Assembly: GCF_001673405.1 (NCBI RefSeq)
Contig: NZ_LZLV01000020.1
Span: 89,993 to 153,992, forward strand
Length of the DNA stretch: 64,000 nt
From: Mycobacterium sp. 1245111.1
Lineage (GTDB): Bacteria > Actinomycetota > Actinomycetes > Mycobacteriales > Mycobacteriaceae
Reading direction: 5' to 3'
Shown here: one piece after another, positions 52,911 to 61,924 of the stretch
Layout of the letters: every line of letters begins with the position of its first letter
Position numbering within the stretch: the stretch's first letter is position 1
Notes under the pieces: generated by a model
The model's input: only the letters and a program-made list of their open reading frames with translations
The model's database searches: none
Told to the model about the DNA's origin: nothing
Translations under genes and position numbers: made by a program

Positions 52911-54395
52911 TCAGCCGACCGGGTATCCCACGGATTTGACCTCGGTGTACTGGTCGAACCCGGCAATGCCGTTCTGGCGGCCTATACCGCTCTCCTTGTA
53001 GCCGCCGAACGGGACGTCGGCGCCGTACGGTGCGCCGCCGTTGGCACTCATGAAACCGGCCTTGATCCGCCGGGCGACGGCCAGCGAGTGCTCCAGCGAT
53101 CCCGACATCACGTTGCCTGCCAGCCCATACGGGCTGTCGTTGGCGATCCGGATCGCGTCTTCTTCGTCGTCGAATGGAATGACCGACAGCACCGGACCGA
53201 AGATCTCCTCCTGCGCGATCGTCATTTTGTTGTCGACGTTGGTGAAAAGCGTTGGGCGGATGAAGTATCCCTTGTCGAAGCCGGTCTCCGCGCCGGGTCC
53301 GCCGACCAGCGCGGTGGCACCCTCGTCGACACCCTTCTGGATATAGCCCGTCACGCGCTCGAACTGGCGCTGCGAGATCACCGGTCCGCATAGGGTGCCG
53401 GGATCCTGCGGATCGCCGCAGGTGACGTTTTCGTAGATGCCCTTGAGGATCGCAACACCCTCCTCGTAGCGCGACCGCGGCAAGAGCATCCGAGTCGGGT
53501 TGGCGCACCCCTGACCCGCGTGCATGCAGGGCGCGATGCCGATCGCGCAGGCCAAGCCGAAGTCGGCGTCCTCCAACACGATGGTCGCCGATTTGCCACC
53601 GAGCTCGAGGAATAGCCGCTTCATGGTGGCCGCGCCCTTTTCCATGATCCGCTTGCCGACCACTGTCGAGCCGGTGAACGAGATCAGGTCGACCTTGGGC
53701 GACAGCGTAAGTTCTTCACCCACAAAGTGATCCGACGCGGTGACGACGTTGACCACACCGGCGGGGATGTCGGTCTTCTCGGCGATCAGCCGGCCCAGCC
53801 GGGTCGCGTTGAACGGGGTGTTCGGCGCAGGCTTGAGCACCACGGTGTTTCCGGTCCCCAGCGCCTGGCCGAGCTTGTTGATGGTGACCTCGAACGGGAA
53901 ATTCCACGGCACGATCGCCCCGACCACGCCGACCGGCTCGCGCCATTGCTTGATCGCCGTGTTGGCACCGGTCAGGCTGACCACCCGATCGCCGAGGTCG
54001 GTCTCCCAGGCGTACTCGTCGATCAGCCGCGCCGGGTACTTGAGGCCGTCCTGCAACGGCGCGTCGAGTTGCGGACCGAAGGTGATGGCGCGGGGAGCAC
54101 CAACCTCGAGGATGAGCTCCTCGCGCAGTTCGTCGATCTCCGATTCGATCGCCTCGTGCAACTGCAGCAGACAGCGCTTGCGCAGCTCCTTGTTCGTCGA
54201 CCAGTCGGTCTCGTCGAACGCGCGACGGGCGGCGTCGATGGCCCGATGCATGTCCTCTTTCGAGGCGTCGGCGACCTCGCCGAGCGGCTCCTCGGTGGCG
54301 GGGTTGATGTTAGTGAAGGTGCCCGCCTGGCCGTCGACCAACTTGCCGTCGATCATCATCTTCGGCTCGAAGCGGACCTTTACAGTGTCAGTCAT
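52911..54395 (-). CDS. NAD(P)-dependent aldehyde dehydrogenase
   Basis: 494 residues from ATG 54395. GAIVPWNFPFEVTINKLGQA binds cofactor, FTGSTVVGKRI, catalytic Glu in LELGGKSATIV and nucleophile Cys in GQGCANPTRM, then EEIFGPVLSVIPF. It oxidises an aldehyde to an acid, a natural follow-up to the alcohol dehydrogenase at 49523, though the genes are not adjacent. Divergent from the acyl-CoA dehydrogenase pair with a 186-base gap. Confidence 0.93.
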   Translation of the reverse strand: MTDTVKVRFEPKMMIDGKLVDGQAGTFTNINPATEEPLGEVADASKEDMHRAIDAARRAFDETDWSTNKELRKRCLLQLHEAIESEIDELREELILEVGAPRAITFGPQLDAPLQDGLKYPARLIDEYAWETDLGDRVVSLTGANTAIKQWREPVGVVGAIVPWNFPFEVTINKLGQALGTGNTVVLKPAPNTPFNATRLGRLIAEKTDIPAGVVNVVTASDHFVGEELTLSPKVDLISFTGSTVVGKRIMEKGAATMKRLFLELGGKSATIVLEDADFGLACAIGIAPCMHAGQGCANPTRMLLPRSRYEEGVAILKGIYENVTCGDPQDPGTLCGPVISQRQFERVTGYIQKGVDEGATALVGGPGAETGFDKGYFIRPTLFTNVDNKMTIAQEEIFGPVLSVIPFDDEEDAIRIANDSPYGLAGNVMSGSLEHSLAVARRIKAGFMSANGGAPYGADVPFGGYKESGIGRQNGIAGFDQYTEVKSVGYPVG

Positions 54396-54581
54396 GTTTG
54401 TTGCGCTTTCGTTGAGGGGACGCGAGCAAAGAGCGCCGTGACGCACATTACTATGGGAAGCCTTACCGGAACGCAGTCGGTTGGCAAGACATTCAGTTGA
54501 CCAAATATCTGTTCCACCGTAAAGTTCGCCATTGCCCGTCGTCAATCGCCCGAAACCATTAGGCCGGAGTCAATAGGGACC

Positions 54582-55739
54582 GTGGATTTCTCGTACCCAC
54601 CAGAGGTGGAACAGGTCCGCAAGGAATTGCGCGCTTGGCTGTCCGCGAACCTGACCGACGACATCATCGCCGCCAACCGCGGCCGGGGAAAAGACGAGGC
54701 GGCGTTCCAGACGCTGCGGGCGTGGAACGCCACGATGGCCGACGCGGGATGGGCCGCGGTCTCATGGCCACAGGAGTATGGCGGCCGCGGCGCAGGGGTG
54801 CTCGAGCAGTTGGTGTGCGCGGAGGAGACCACCCGCGCCCGGGTGCCGGTCCACCTGAACGTGATCGGAATGAACAACATCGCGCCGGCGATCATGCAGC
54901 ACGGGACCGAGGCGCAAAAGCGCACGCTGCTCCCCCGGATGATGCGCGCCGACGACATCTGGTGCCAGGGAATGTCGGAACCCGAAGCCGGATCCGACCT
55001 CGCCTCGCTACGCACCCGCGCGGTGCGCGATGGCGACTTCTACGTCGTCAGCGGCCAGAAGATCTGGACCTCGCTGGGCCACCGAGCCCAGTGGTGCCAG
55101 CTGTACGTCCGCACTGACCCGGACGCGCCGAAGCACAAGGGCATCTCGTGTCTGATCGTCGACATGTCGTTGCCCGGCATCGAGGTTCGACCACTTGTCA
55201 CGATGAGCGGCGAGGCAGATTTCGCCGAAGTGTTCTTCAACGAGGTGCGGGTGCCCGTGGACGCCCTGCTGGGCCCGGAGAACGGCGGCTGGGCAATCGC
55301 GACCACCACGCTGAGTCACGAACGGGCCGGCGCCGCACGCCTTTACACCGAAATGCAGACCCGGCTGCAGGATCTCGTCACCGATCTCGCCGACGTCACG
55401 ATCGACGGCCGACCGGTGCTCGAGGAGCGCACGACGCTGCGCCGCCTCGGCGAAATCGCCTTGCGCATCAAATATCTCGAGGTGCTGTGCCAGCGGTCGA
55501 TCTCGGCGATCATGCATGGCGGCGACGCGTTCGGGTCGGCAAGCCTGGCCAAGACGATCTGGGGCGAGGTCGGGCAGGGCATCGCCGCATTGGCCTTCGA
55601 TCTGGTCGGGATGGATTCCGCCGGACGCCGCTGGGCCGACTACCGTCTGACGTCGCGCTCGCTGACGATCGCGGGCGGGACGACGCAGATCAACAAAAAC
55701 ATCACCGCCCAACGCATTTTGGGGTTGCCGCGCCCATGA
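54582..55739 (+). CDS. Acyl-CoA dehydrogenase, probable alpha subunit of a heteromer
   Basis: 385 residues from GTG 54582. CQGMSEPEAGSDLASLRTRA and VVSGQKIWTSLGHRAQWCQL are FAD/substrate motifs. The C-terminal YEGT glutamate is replaced (IAGGTTQINKN); SHERAG offers the alternative base. Co-translated (ATGA) with a second, base-less acyl-CoA dehydrogenase, matching the alpha/beta arrangement at 22201-24453. Relatives act on branched or sterol-like acyl-CoAs. Confidence 0.9.
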   Translation: MDFSYPPEVEQVRKELRAWLSANLTDDIIAANRGRGKDEAAFQTLRAWNATMADAGWAAVSWPQEYGGRGAGVLEQLVCAEETTRARVPVHLNVIGMNNIAPAIMQHGTEAQKRTLLPRMMRADDIWCQGMSEPEAGSDLASLRTRAVRDGDFYVVSGQKIWTSLGHRAQWCQLYVRTDPDAPKHKGISCLIVDMSLPGIEVRPLVTMSGEADFAEVFFNEVRVPVDALLGPENGGWAIATTTLSHERAGAARLYTEMQTRLQDLVTDLADVTIDGRPVLEERTTLRRLGEIALRIKYLEVLCQRSISAIMHGGDAFGSASLAKTIWGEVGQGIAALAFDLVGMDSAGRRWADYRLTSRSLTIAGGTTQINKNITAQRILGLPRP

Positions 55740-56824
55740 ACCTCGAGCTGACCGACGAGCAGATCGCGTTGCGCGACACCGTGCGCAGGTTTCTCACCGA
55801 ACGGGCCTCGATCGCAGGGCACGTCCGCTCGATGCTCGACGACGACACCGGTACGACCGACACAGTGTGGCGCGGGCTGGCCGAGCTGGGGGCCACCGGC
55901 CTGCTCGTGCCGCCGGAATACGACGGCGCCGGCATGACGATGGTCGAGGCCGGCGTCGTCGCCGAAGAGCTCGGCGCCGGGCTGCACCCTGGCCCGTGGC
56001 TGTCGAGCGCTGTCGCGGCGACCCGCGCCCTGACCCGGTTCGGGGTAGCCAACGACCCGGCCGCTCGGCTACTCGCCGGAATCGCCGATGGCTCGACGAT
56101 CGCCACGGTCGGCCCGCTGGACGGACCGCGACCGAACGTGGTCGACGGCGTTGCGCGTGGCGAGATCGACAGCGTGTGGGACGTCGGCGCCGCCGACGTG
56201 TTGCTCGTCGTGGCCGACGATGCCGACGGCACAGCCCTTTTCGCGGTGCAGACGTCGGCCCCCGGGCTCGACAGCACGCCGCAGGCGGGAATCGATCAGA
56301 CGCGCAAGCGGTTTCGGGTGACGCTCGAAGACGCCCCCGCGCAACGACTGGGTACCGCCGCGCCGGAAGCTTACGAGGCCTTGGTCGACGACGTGACGAT
56401 CGCCTGGGCCGCCGACGCACTCGGCGCAGCGCGGGCGATCTTGCACCTCGTCGTCGAATACGCCAAGGTGCGACGGCAATTCGGTCAGCCGATCGGGGCG
56501 TTCCAGGCCGTCCAGCATCTGTGCGTCGACATGTACGAAACGGTCGAGCTCGCCCGCAGTGGCGTGATCCACGCGCTGTGGGCCGCCGACGCCGGTGACC
56601 GGGCCGAACGCCATGCCTCAGCGGTGCGGACGAAGGCGTTCGCCGGCCGGCTCGCCGAAGTCGGCGACATGGCCATCCAGGTGTTCGGCGGAATCGGCTA
56701 CACCTGGGAGCACGACGCCCACCTGTATCTCAAGCGCCTGCTCACGTGGAGCGCGTTCCTCGGCGGCTCCGACCGCTACCTCGTGCAACTCGGCGTGCAG
56801 TTCGCCGATTCTGTTCTGCGCTGA
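55736..56824 (+). CDS. Acyl-CoA dehydrogenase, probable beta subunit
   Basis: 362 residues from ATG 55736, overlapping the alpha gene. ELGATGLLVPPEYDGAGMTM, VAEELGAGLHPGPWLSSAVA, KVRRQFGQPIGAFQAVQHLC and QVFGGIGYTWEHDAHLYLKR. The typical catalytic YEGT motif is absent; the end reads FLGGSDRYLVQLG. It is expected to complete the FAD site of the alpha subunit. Followed by 130 bases and a large TetR protein. Confidence 0.88.
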   Translation: MNLELTDEQIALRDTVRRFLTERASIAGHVRSMLDDDTGTTDTVWRGLAELGATGLLVPPEYDGAGMTMVEAGVVAEELGAGLHPGPWLSSAVAATRALTRFGVANDPAARLLAGIADGSTIATVGPLDGPRPNVVDGVARGEIDSVWDVGAADVLLVVADDADGTALFAVQTSAPGLDSTPQAGIDQTRKRFRVTLEDAPAQRLGTAAPEAYEALVDDVTIAWAADALGAARAILHLVVEYAKVRRQFGQPIGAFQAVQHLCVDMYETVELARSGVIHALWAADAGDRAERHASAVRTKAFAGRLAEVGDMAIQVFGGIGYTWEHDAHLYLKRLLTWSAFLGGSDRYLVQLGVQFADSVLR

Positions 56825-56954
56825 CCACTCCCCTGACGGCCCGCGCGAATACCGTTCAACCTGCACAATTGCCGGGTCGCAACCTGGTAGCGTTGAAAAC
56901 CAAATGTTGGGTCAGCGTTCTCGCCCGAATGCAGGTGGGAGCTGTGGAGGTGTC

Positions 56955-58385
56955 GTGGGGCTTCAGCAACCATCCGAGGCTGCAGCAACACGGGACCACG
57001 CACGCCTAGACTTGGCCGATGCCGATTCGCCTGCCCGGCCCGACAATGCCGGACGCTCCCGCGTGACGCCGCGGGGACGGGGCAGCGCCAAACACACTGC
57101 CGCCAAGGCAGAGCGCGGAGGCGCTTACGACGACGGGACTCGTCGTACCGAAATCCTGCACACCGCTGCGTCATTGATCGCCTCATCGGGCCTGCGGACG
57201 TCGCTGCAAGAGATCGCCGATGCGGCCGGCATCTTGCCGGGAAGCCTTTACCACCACTTCGAATCGAAGGAAGCGATCCTCGTCGAACTGGTCCGACGGT
57301 ATTACGCCGACTTGGACCGGATCGGCGAAATCGCCCACGAGCAATTGGACCAAGCGGACTCGCGTTCCGTCGCCGACAAAATCGTCGAGTTGGGATCCGC
57401 GATCGCCCGCTGCGCGGTGCAACACCGCGCCGCCCTGCAGATGTCGTTTTACGAGGCGCCCAGCGCCAATCCCGAACTGGTCGACTTGCTGCAGAACCCA
57501 CCGACCGCCGTCCAGCAAGCGATGCTGCAGACCTTGCGTGCGGGCCGGTGGAGCGGCTTCATCCGATCCGACATCGACCTTCCCACGCTGGCCGACCGCA
57601 TCTGCCAGACCATGATGCACGTCGGGCTCGACATCATCAGACACACCGGTGCGCCAGACCAGACCGCGGTAGTGATGTGTCGAATCATGTTGCACGGCTT
57701 GGCTAGTCGGGATTACAGCGATCGGGAGTTGAACAACTCCAGCGCGTTCGCCGCCGCCGAGGCGGCCATCAAGACGTGGACCGAGGACGAGTCCGATGAC
57801 AACGACAAGGCGGCGCACGTTCGTGCCGTGGCGCGCGCCGAGTTCGGCAGGAAAGGCTACGAGGTCACCACAATCCGCGACATCGCCGCCGCAGCGGGGC
57901 TGGGCACCGGCACGGTGTACCGGGTGATCGGCTCCAAGGACGAACTGCTCGCCTCGATCATGGAGTCGTTCGGCCAGAAGGTCGGCGACGGATTCGCCAG
58001 CGTCATGCGCTGCACGGATGCAACGCCGATGGAGAAGCTGGACGCCTTGAGTTGGGTGAACATCAACGCACTCGACCAGTTCCCCGACGAGTGGAAGATC
58101 CAGCTCGCGTGGATGCGCCAGTCGCCGCCAGATACCCCCAACCCGGGCTTGGCGTTCCCCATGCGACTGCGGCAACTGCGGACGTTGTTGTCCGACGGGA
58201 TCGAGTCCGGCGACATTCGCATCGAGGGCGCGCAGTCGCTGTCGATGCTGGCGCGCTACGTGATGGACGCCCTGTGGGTGCCGGAGAACATCGTACGGGC
58301 TCAAGGTAAGGACGCCGCACTGGTCAACGCGCGTGACACCCTGGTGCGCGGCGCCGCCGAGCGCGACATTTCCACCCAAATCTGA
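56955..58385 (+). CDS. Fused double TetR-family regulator
   Basis: About 476 residues from GTG 56955 (GGAGG 4 bases upstream); GTG 57063 would give about 440. Two complete TetR units lie in tandem. The first helix-turn-helix is near residues 60-105 (ILHTAASLIASSGLRTSLQE, IADAAGILPGSLYHHFESKE); the second near 280-325 (GRKGYEVTTIRDIAAAAGLG, GTGTVYRVIGSKDELLASI). Each is followed by a helical ligand domain. Normal TetR proteins bind as dimers of one unit, so this chain carries two reading heads in one polypeptide. Probable regulator of the preceding dehydrogenase pair or the following SDR. Confidence 0.88.
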   Translation: MGLQQPSEAAATRDHARLDLADADSPARPDNAGRSRVTPRGRGSAKHTAAKAERGGAYDDGTRRTEILHTAASLIASSGLRTSLQEIADAAGILPGSLYHHFESKEAILVELVRRYYADLDRIGEIAHEQLDQADSRSVADKIVELGSAIARCAVQHRAALQMSFYEAPSANPELVDLLQNPPTAVQQAMLQTLRAGRWSGFIRSDIDLPTLADRICQTMMHVGLDIIRHTGAPDQTAVVMCRIMLHGLASRDYSDRELNNSSAFAAAEAAIKTWTEDESDDNDKAAHVRAVARAEFGRKGYEVTTIRDIAAAAGLGTGTVYRVIGSKDELLASIMESFGQKVGDGFASVMRCTDATPMEKLDALSWVNINALDQFPDEWKIQLAWMRQSPPDTPNPGLAFPMRLRQLRTLLSDGIESGDIRIEGAQSLSMLARYVMDALWVPENIVRAQGKDAALVNARDTLVRGAAERDISTQI

Positions 58386-58402
58386 CGACCAGAGTTTTAG
58401 AT

Positions 58403-58419
58403 CCCCCTGGCGGAGGGGG
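58403..58419. terminator. CCCCCT-N5-AGGGGG hairpin
   Basis: A 6-bp GC stem with loop GGCGG, 18 bases after the TetR stop. No U-run follows; it fits the weak hairpin terminators of mycobacteria. An alternative pairing with the downstream GCCCTCGCC is possible. Confidence 0.45.
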
Positions 58420-58529
58420 TTCGCCCTCGCCTACTTGCGGAGACTTCATCGACCTGTCCTTGTGCCTGAGATCAGGCCTGCATAAGGTCATCGCAAGGCT
58501 TACTGTTGGCACCCCAAGAGAGGATCTAC

Positions 58530-59369
58530 ATGACCGCTATCGATCAGTTCCGCTACGACGGCAAGAAGGCACTCGTGGTCGGAGGTGCCACCGGCATGGG
58601 CGCAGCCGCCGCCAAGATCGTGGGCGAGCTCGGAGCCGAGGTGATCAATTTGGACTACGCCCCGGTCGAGGCCGGGCTCGGCCGCGGAATTCAGGTCGAC
58701 CTTCGAGACCCAGCGTCGATCAACAGCGCGCTCGAACAGGTGGGCAAGGTTGACGCACTGTTCTCCGCCGCAGGTATCGCCGATGGTCCAGACCTGATGA
58801 AGATCAACTTCATCGGGCACCGGCACGTGATCGACACGCTGATCAACAACGGCCAACTGGGCCGCGGTGGGGCCATCTGCTTCATCTCCTCGGTTGCGGG
58901 CATTGGCTGGGAGACCGATCTGCCACGGCTTCAGGAGTTCTTGGCCACACCGGACTTCGAGTCGGCCGATGCCTGGTCCAAGGCCCACGAGTCGGACAAC
59001 TTCGGCCACTACGGCACGAGCAAGCAAGCGATCAACGCCTATGTCGCTACGCACGCATTCCCCTTCCTGGCCAAGGGAATTCGGATCAACGCGATCTGCC
59101 CAGGACCGACCGACACCCCGCTGGCCCGCGCCAATGCCGACCTGTGGCTCTCGTTCGCGCAGGACTACCGCGAGGCCACCGGCACCGCGACGCACACGCC
59201 CGAGCAGATGGGCAATGTGATGGCGTTCCTCAACAGCGATGCGGCCGCCGGGATCAACGGCGTGACCCTATTGGTCGACTACGGACACGTCAGCTCGTCA
59301 AACACCGGCACCTTCGCCGCCGGCAAGCCGATCATCGACTTGCTCATGGGCCGCATCTCGCTGGGCTAG
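58530..59369 (+). CDS. SDR family oxidoreductase
   Basis: 279 residues from ATG 58530 (GAGAGGA 6 bases upstream). VVGGATGMGAAAAKIV is the cofactor loop (Gly-Gly in place of Thr-Gly), and an atypical SAAGIAD replaces NNAG. Catalytic serine is in CFISSVAG and the Tyr-Lys pair in HYGTSKQAI. An insertion between them (PDFESADAWSKAHESDNFG) lengthens the loop, as in mycobacterial hydroxysteroid-dehydrogenase-like SDRs. Substrate unknown. Confidence 0.88.
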   Translation: MTAIDQFRYDGKKALVVGGATGMGAAAAKIVGELGAEVINLDYAPVEAGLGRGIQVDLRDPASINSALEQVGKVDALFSAAGIADGPDLMKINFIGHRHVIDTLINNGQLGRGGAICFISSVAGIGWETDLPRLQEFLATPDFESADAWSKAHESDNFGHYGTSKQAINAYVATHAFPFLAKGIRINAICPGPTDTPLARANADLWLSFAQDYREATGTATHTPEQMGNVMAFLNSDAAAGINGVTLLVDYGHVSSSNTGTFAAGKPIIDLLMGRISLG

Positions 59370-59456
59370 TCCATGACGCACGTTTACTCCCGAGGACGCA
59401 CGCAGGCTGGTAGAACAAGTGGGCCAACTACACCTGCGCGCGTTGGGAGGTGCCCG

Positions 59457-59879
59457 GTGGGGCAACGGCTTATCACCGCAGCGGTGGGCGCCGCACTGGT
59501 AGCGGCGTCGTGTTCGGGTTGCTTCACGCGGGACGACAAAGCGACGCAGAAGACCGCGCACATCACCGTCGACAACAACAGCCGCACCTCGCACGCGATC
59601 ACCTGCAACCAGGTGAACTGGCTACTGACTGCGAACATCAGCGCGGCCCCGGCCAATGTGAAGGTGCTGCTCCGGCTGGATTCGGACAAGCCCACGGTGG
59701 AGTCGGTCCACTTCGACAATTTCGCCGGCTTTTACGGTGTCTCCAACGGCGGCGCCGGCGATGCGAAGATCCGTGTCGTCAAGGACGTCTACACGATCAC
59801 GGGCAACGCCGTCGGGACTCAACTCAACGATCCACGCGTCTCGGTGACGAAGCCGTTCTCCGTCGAGGTGGGGTGCTGA
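59457..59879 (+). CDS. LpqH/19-kDa-like lipoprotein
   Basis: 140 residues. GTG 59457 is set by GGGAGG 6 bases upstream (59445-59450). The signal peptide ITAAVGAALVAASCSGC contains a lipobox ending in Cys. The mature domain is recognisably that of the mycobacterial 19-kDa lipoprotein family: HAITCNQVNWLLTANI, DKPTVESVHFDNFAGFYG, DVYTITGNAVG and a final VEVGC, whose cysteine pairs with that of ITC in the family. Surface-anchored by acylation; LpqH relatives are antigens that engage host TLR2. Confidence 0.85.
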   Translation: MGQRLITAAVGAALVAASCSGCFTRDDKATQKTAHITVDNNSRTSHAITCNQVNWLLTANISAAPANVKVLLRLDSDKPTVESVHFDNFAGFYGVSNGGAGDAKIRVVKDVYTITGNAVGTQLNDPRVSVTKPFSVEVGC

Positions 59880-59885
59880 ACGACG

Positions 59886-60029
59886 TTATTCCGGTTCGTC
59901 GTCAGGAGACGGCGGCTGAAACTCTCGCGCAGGCGGCGAATTCTTCAGCCATGCACGTAAACGCAAAAGCGGAGCGACGACGACACCGGTAGCCAACAAG
60001 ATCAGCAGCACCACGATCGCGGCGTTCAT
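59886..60029 (-). CDS. Small single-pass membrane protein
   Basis: 47 residues from ATG 60029 (MNAAIVVLLILLATGVVVAP). One transmembrane segment, then a basic stretch (LLRLRAWLKN) and an acidic proline-rich tail ending DDEPE. It converges on the lipoprotein gene with a 6-base gap. The composition argues for a real gene, but no family or function is recognised. Confidence 0.5.
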   Translation of the reverse strand: MNAAIVVLLILLATGVVVAPLLRLRAWLKNSPPAREFQPPSPDDEPE

Positions 60030-60300
60030 ACCGTCAATGGTGCCAGTGCGGGTCGCGGGGATTAGCAATTTGACGCCCGCGATGGCAATTTCAATTGGTG
60101 CTCCTGTTGCGAAAGTTGCTTGATTTACGTTTGCCCGTATTGAGATAACGCGTTGTTTACGCAGCTCACCGGGCCGGGGCCCGCGTTAACGGGATCGCGC
60201 GACGTTTGAATTCTCTGGCCCCTGGCTATTCGCACTCAGCGGTGTGCACCCCAATGATGCATTCACGCTCAAACGACAGGGAACGAAGAAGGAGCCCATC

Positions 60301-60891
60301 GTGAAGATGACGACGACCATGAAGACCGCTATCGGTGCCGCGGGTATTGCTGCCATCAGCCTGACCACTGCGGGAAGCGCTTCGGCCGCGCCGAATATTC
60401 AAGGATTCGGCACCAGCGAACCCTTGATCGACGGACCGATGATCACCAATTACACGGTGAACAACCTGCAGCCGAGTACCGTCACGATCCCCGGCTACAC
60501 GCCGAAGGGGAAGCTCTACCAGGCTGACATCGTTGTGCGCTCCGACGGCGGCGTCGTCACACCTCTGGTACGCGACTTCAGTGCCCGAGGCCCCAACGGT
60601 CAGACCTACAAGCTGATCGACAATGTCGAGGTGCCGAACGGCCTCAACCCGGCACCCATCCCGCAGGGCAGCGAAGCGAAGGGCACGCTGTACTTCGACG
60701 CGACGGGTGCACCACCCAACGGCGTCGTCTACAACGACGGCATGCAGGACGTCCTGATGTGGACCTCGAACGTGCCGGGGACCTCGACGCCTAACGGGCC
60801 GGGCACGGTGACGCCGGGCATGAATCCCACGGAGCCGGACAACACCAGTCCCGCGCCGGGTGCGCCTCCCGCGCCGGCAACAGCGACCTAA
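60301..60891 (+). CDS. MPT63-like secreted immunogenic protein (DUF1942)
   Basis: 196 residues. GTG 60301 is set by AAGGAG 6 bases upstream. The signal peptide TAIGAAGIAAISLTTAG ends near ASAAPN. The mature part matches the MPT63 beta-sandwich: VNNLQPSTVTIPGYTPKG, KLYQADIVVRSDGGVVTPLV, PIPQGSEAKGTLYFDATG and NDGMQDVLMW. A proline/threonine-rich tail of about 45 residues not present in MPT63 itself follows. Exported; function unknown. A strong terminator follows. Confidence 0.85.
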   Translation: MKMTTTMKTAIGAAGIAAISLTTAGSASAAPNIQGFGTSEPLIDGPMITNYTVNNLQPSTVTIPGYTPKGKLYQADIVVRSDGGVVTPLVRDFSARGPNGQTYKLIDNVEVPNGLNPAPIPQGSEAKGTLYFDATGAPPNGVVYNDGMQDVLMWTSNVPGTSTPNGPGTVTPGMNPTEPDNTSPAPGAPPAPATAT

Positions 60892-60904
60892 GTCGAATTG
60901 AATT

Positions 60905-60938
60905 GTCTCCCTTCGCCACTCCGGTGGCGGAGGGAGAC
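60905..60938. terminator. 15-bp hairpin terminator
   Basis: Arms GTCTCCCTTCGCCAC (60905-60919) and GTGGCGGAGGGAGAC (60924-60938) pair at 14 of 15 positions around loop TCCG, with TTT after the plus-strand arm. It separates the convergent MPT63-like and thioesterase genes and can serve both. Confidence 0.85.
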
Positions 60939-60942
60939 TTTG

Positions 60943-61749
60943 CTAACGATGGGTTGGCTGGAAAGCACCGGGCGGCTGACCGAGCGCCAGCGCGGTGCCC
61001 GTACCGATCGGGCCGGTGCTGTCGAACATCGTCGCCGAGCCCGACCCCACCCCGGCGGTGCCGTAGTAGCTCTGGGCGGCAAGCCCGATGTACTGCCCTT
61101 CGGGCAGGCGGCTGATCGCCACCGTGTAATCGGCATTGATATAACGCAAACCCGTGGTGCCCCAGTGCGTTAACGAGCTTATGATGTCCCCGGCAAAAGC
61201 CGCGCGAGTGAACGGCGTGAGCGGGTGGCCCGCCACCATCGGGCGGAACAAACGGCCCCACGCGAATTTCTGCACACCGGGCTTTTCCCATTCCGGCGGT
61301 GGCATTCCCGAACTGCCGGTGTCTGACTCGGAGTTGTAGGTCCATATTTCGAACGGCACATCGGTGTCGGGAGCGCCGACGTCAGTGGGCAGCGGTGGCA
61401 TCGTCACGGGTCCCGACCACACTTCGCCTTCTGGGGCGGTGCTGCGACGGAGGAAGAGCGCGCTGGCGCGTGCCACGACGCGGCCCTGCTGACACATTGC
61501 GGCGTCGACGAGTTTGATGCGTCGGCCCTCGCGCTGAATCGACGTCTCGATTGTCACGGGCTCGATCGGCACGGGACGCAGCAGGTCGACCGTCAATCGA
61601 GCGGGTTGCAGCTCGTCGCCGCCATGACTGTCCAGTGCCCAGCCGAGCAGCCCGCCGACGATTTGTCCACCCATCGTCAGGCCCCACGGCCCGCGGGTCA
61701 TCTCGCCGGGCACATAGAAGTCGCCGTCGGCGGTGAAAAATGCGTCCAC
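60943..61749 (-). CDS. TesB-like acyl-CoA thioesterase
   Basis: 268 residues. A double-hotdog thioesterase, first helix MGGQIVGGLLGWALDSHGGD, then LQPARLTVDLLRPVPIEPV; second part FTRAAFAGDIISSLTHWGTT and LRYINADYTVAISRLPEGQY. It is the intact in-window paralogue that reveals the inversion in the gene at 18894-19739. Hydrolyses acyl-CoA to free acid and CoA. Single gene, convergent with MPT63-like across a terminator. Confidence 0.88.
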   Translation of the reverse strand: MDAFFTADGDFYVPGEMTRGPWGLTMGGQIVGGLLGWALDSHGGDELQPARLTVDLLRPVPIEPVTIETSIQREGRRIKLVDAAMCQQGRVVARASALFLRRSTAPEGEVWSGPVTMPPLPTDVGAPDTDVPFEIWTYNSESDTGSSGMPPPEWEKPGVQKFAWGRLFRPMVAGHPLTPFTRAAFAGDIISSLTHWGTTGLRYINADYTVAISRLPEGQYIGLAAQSYYGTAGVGSGSATMFDSTGPIGTGTALALGQPPGAFQPTHR

Positions 61750-61924
61750 CCGCTCATGTTAGGGAGCGGGCTGGTCCGCTATTGGTGCGGGCGGAGGGAC
61801 TGGTATCGCACAGGGTTTCACCAGTACAGAAGAACCGTTCCCGTGCGCCTAAGCACGATGCATGCCAAAGTTCGAGGTGGAAACTCTTCGACTGAGCCCA
61901 ACAAATCACGGAGGAGCTTCACTC

